Part shown: piece after piece, positions 12,953 to 14,287 of the stretch
Layout: each line of letters begins with the position of its first letter
How positions within the stretch are numbered: position 1 is the stretch's first letter
From: Succinivibrio sp.
Lineage (GTDB): Bacteria; Pseudomonadota; Gammaproteobacteria; Enterobacterales; Succinivibrionaceae
Length of the DNA stretch: 14,287 nt
Assembly: GCA_017959135.1 (NCBI GenBank)
Contig: JAGDBH010000004.1
Span: 1-14,287 of the forward strand
Direction: 5' to 3'
Made by a program: the position numbers and the translations under genes
Notes under the pieces: generated by a model
Databases searched by the model: none
Seen by the model: the letters and a program-made list of their open reading frames with translations, nothing else
What the model was told of the DNA's origin: nothing

Positions 12953-14287
12953 TTAAAACAGAACATCATCAATTTTTCTGGATAATGTTTGACCATTTAG
13001 AATCTTTACGTCACGAGCTCCCAACAGAGGGGTTGCTGCTCTATTCAGTTTCTGAACCTTAGGCTCATTAACATATAGTTTTCCGTCTTCCTTAACGTAG
13101 AAGTAAGAATGTCTGATGAATGTTGCGCACATAATCTTAAACAGAATTGGATCCGCAAATTCAGGAGAATTATTGGTAACCTCTACAGGCAGACGTTTTG
13201 AATATGACAGACATTTTTCAATGAACTCAGGAACATCTGATCTGCCATCTTCGGTATCCTTCAGTGCTGTAACAGCCACAAGGTAACGAACCAGATTGTG
13301 GTAAATACATCTTGATAGAATATAGAACTCCTGATAGCCGTCTCCAGAAACAAACAGCATATCGTTATCTCTTGTGATATAACCCTCGTTGAGGAAGTTC
13401 TCTATATGTTTATCGATAAGATTATCAAGATCCTTTTCGTCAACAGGAGCAAACAGCTCATGTCTTAGGAAGTAGAACAATGAGCGCGCATGAGAGCGTA
13501 CGTCCTCATGCAGAATGTGTCCGTTTCTTAAAATAATATTTGCAAGCAGTGCTGGAAGAGCAAACAGATGAACAATATTATTCTGGAAATAGGTTAACTG
13601 AAGAGTCTGACCATAGCTTGGTCGAACAAACTTCATATCATCACCGACATCGTAAAGTCTGAATTTCTTCAGTTCCATTGCCTGTCTTATCAGAGTCATT
13701 GGTGATGCAGTTGGAATTGTGGCCCTTCTTCTTGGATCAACATGAAGAATCTTTAAATACATGGAAATGCATTTTTCCAGCTGACTGATACTCATTGTAT
13801 GGTCAGGAACATTCATAATTGCCAGAGCACACAGGTTGATTCCGTTGATTGTTGCAGAATCATTCAGATTGATAATAATTCTGTGTGCAAGCTGATTAAC
13901 AATGTCGTTCAGCCATGAAGGTCTTGCTGTACCCTTAGGATCGATATCATTTTTCCATCCTGGGACATTTTCATTCAGGAACTTATGTACTACGACAGGT
14001 TCTCCGAAGGTTACATAGCCACGGCCATAGTTTCTGAATCGCTTAAAGATACCAAGAAGCTGCATCGCGCTTTCTTTTTTCTTGGCCTCTCCTACAAGTT
14101 CTCTCATGTAGGAACCGACTTCAGTAACATGCTCATATCCAAGATAGGTTGGAACGAAAGCAATAGGTCTGTCCGAACCTCTAAGCTGTGACTGAACAGT
14201 CATGGCCACCATGCCTGTTCTTGGAGGCAGAGTTCTTCCGGTTCTTGAGCGACCGCCTTCAATAAAGAATTCTGTAGCATAGCCATT
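12953..14287 (-). CDS. plsB: PlsB, glycerol-3-phosphate acyltransferase (5' end outside window)
   Basis: PlsB is the inner-membrane enzyme that transfers an acyl group from acyl-ACP or acyl-CoA to position 1 of glycerol 3-phosphate, the first step of phospholipid synthesis. Only the C-terminal 444 residues are visible (E. coli PlsB has 807); the frame is open to the window edge, so the ATG at 14212 is internal. The first visible residues contain acyltransferase block III, FFIEGGRSRTGR, and block IV follows as VPTYLGYEHV. The HX4D catalytic block is upstream and not seen. Further matches to E. coli PlsB are RNYGRGYVTFGEP, RPSWLNDIVN and the long C-terminal helical region, QNNIVHLFALPALLA. It is probably co-transcribed with the fliL-like gene downstream. 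Confidence 0.95.
   Translation of the reverse strand, partial: NGYATEFFIEGGRSRTGRTLPPRTGMVAMTVQSQLRGSDRPIAFVPTYLGYEHVTEVGSYMRELVGEAKKKESAMQLLGIFKRFRNYGRGYVTFGEPVVVHKFLNENVPGWKNDIDPKGTARPSWLNDIVNQLAHRIIINLNDSATINGINLCALAIMNVPDHTMSISQLEKCISMYLKILHVDPRRRATIPTASPMTLIRQAMELKKFRLYDVGDDMKFVRPSYGQTLQLTYFQNNIVHLFALPALLANIILRNGHILHEDVRSHARSLFYFLRHELFAPVDEKDLDNLIDKHIENFLNEGYITRDNDMLFVSGDGYQEFYILSRCIYHNLVRYLVAVTALKDTEDGRSDVPEFIEKCLSYSKRLPVEVTNNSPEFADPILFKIMCATFIRHSYFYVKEDGKLYVNEPKVQKLNRAATPLLGARDVKILNGQTLSRKIDDVLF

Noticed and set aside
12922..12996. Longer N-terminus of the FliL-like gene starting at 12996
   Set aside because: It would overlap plsB and place 25 residues before the signal peptide; the ATG at 12921 has its own well-spaced ribosome binding site.

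Overview
The window reads as the chromosome of a low-GC gammaproteobacterium. It has the mreC-mreD-maf-tldD order of that class, PmbA/TldE and PlsB similar to the enterobacterial proteins, and a YiaMNO-like TRAP transporter. The AT-rich intergenic DNA and the anaerobe-like sugar-acid gene content would suit a gut or rumen genus of the Succinivibrionaceae type, but that placement is inference. I see no rRNA, tRNA, CRISPR array, insertion sequence or phage gene. Both ends cut genes: mreC on the left and plsB on the right.

Layout. (1) 2-3379, plus strand: the end of mreC (cell-shape protein), then mreD, maf (nucleotide pyrophosphatase) and tldD (metalloprotease subunit), tightly packed and partly overlapping. 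(2) A bidirectional terminator at 3378-3420 separates tldD from a convergent minus-strand pair, gntK-edd, which encodes gluconokinase and 6-phosphogluconate dehydratase, two steps of the Entner-Doudoroff route. (3) A 331-bp AT-rich divergent regulatory region (5765-6095). (4) A plus-strand TRAP transporter operon, dctQ-dctM-dctP, 6096-8934, closed by a terminator; its proteins resemble the sugar-acid transporter YiaMNO. (5) Two tandem minus-strand membrane proteins of the bile-acid:sodium symporter (BASS) type, clearly paralogues, 9002-10997. (6) pmbA (tldE), plus strand, 11068-12423. (7) The convergent minus-strand pair plsB (5' truncated) and a FliL-like secreted protein.

How the genes work together. 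The most coherent functional unit is the divergent pair of transcription units at 3442-8934. The TRAP transporter probably imports an aldonate or related sugar acid, most simply gluconate. GntK would phosphorylate it and Edd would dehydrate it to KDPG. The aldolase (eda) and any regulator are outside the window. TldD and PmbA/TldE, partners of one heteromeric protease, flank this metabolic and transport block, although in E. coli they lie at unlinked loci. No wholly new system is evident. The points most worth following are the transporter-pathway link, a CRP-like site spaced as for a class II promoter, the tandem BASS-like pair, and the FliL-like protein behind plsB.
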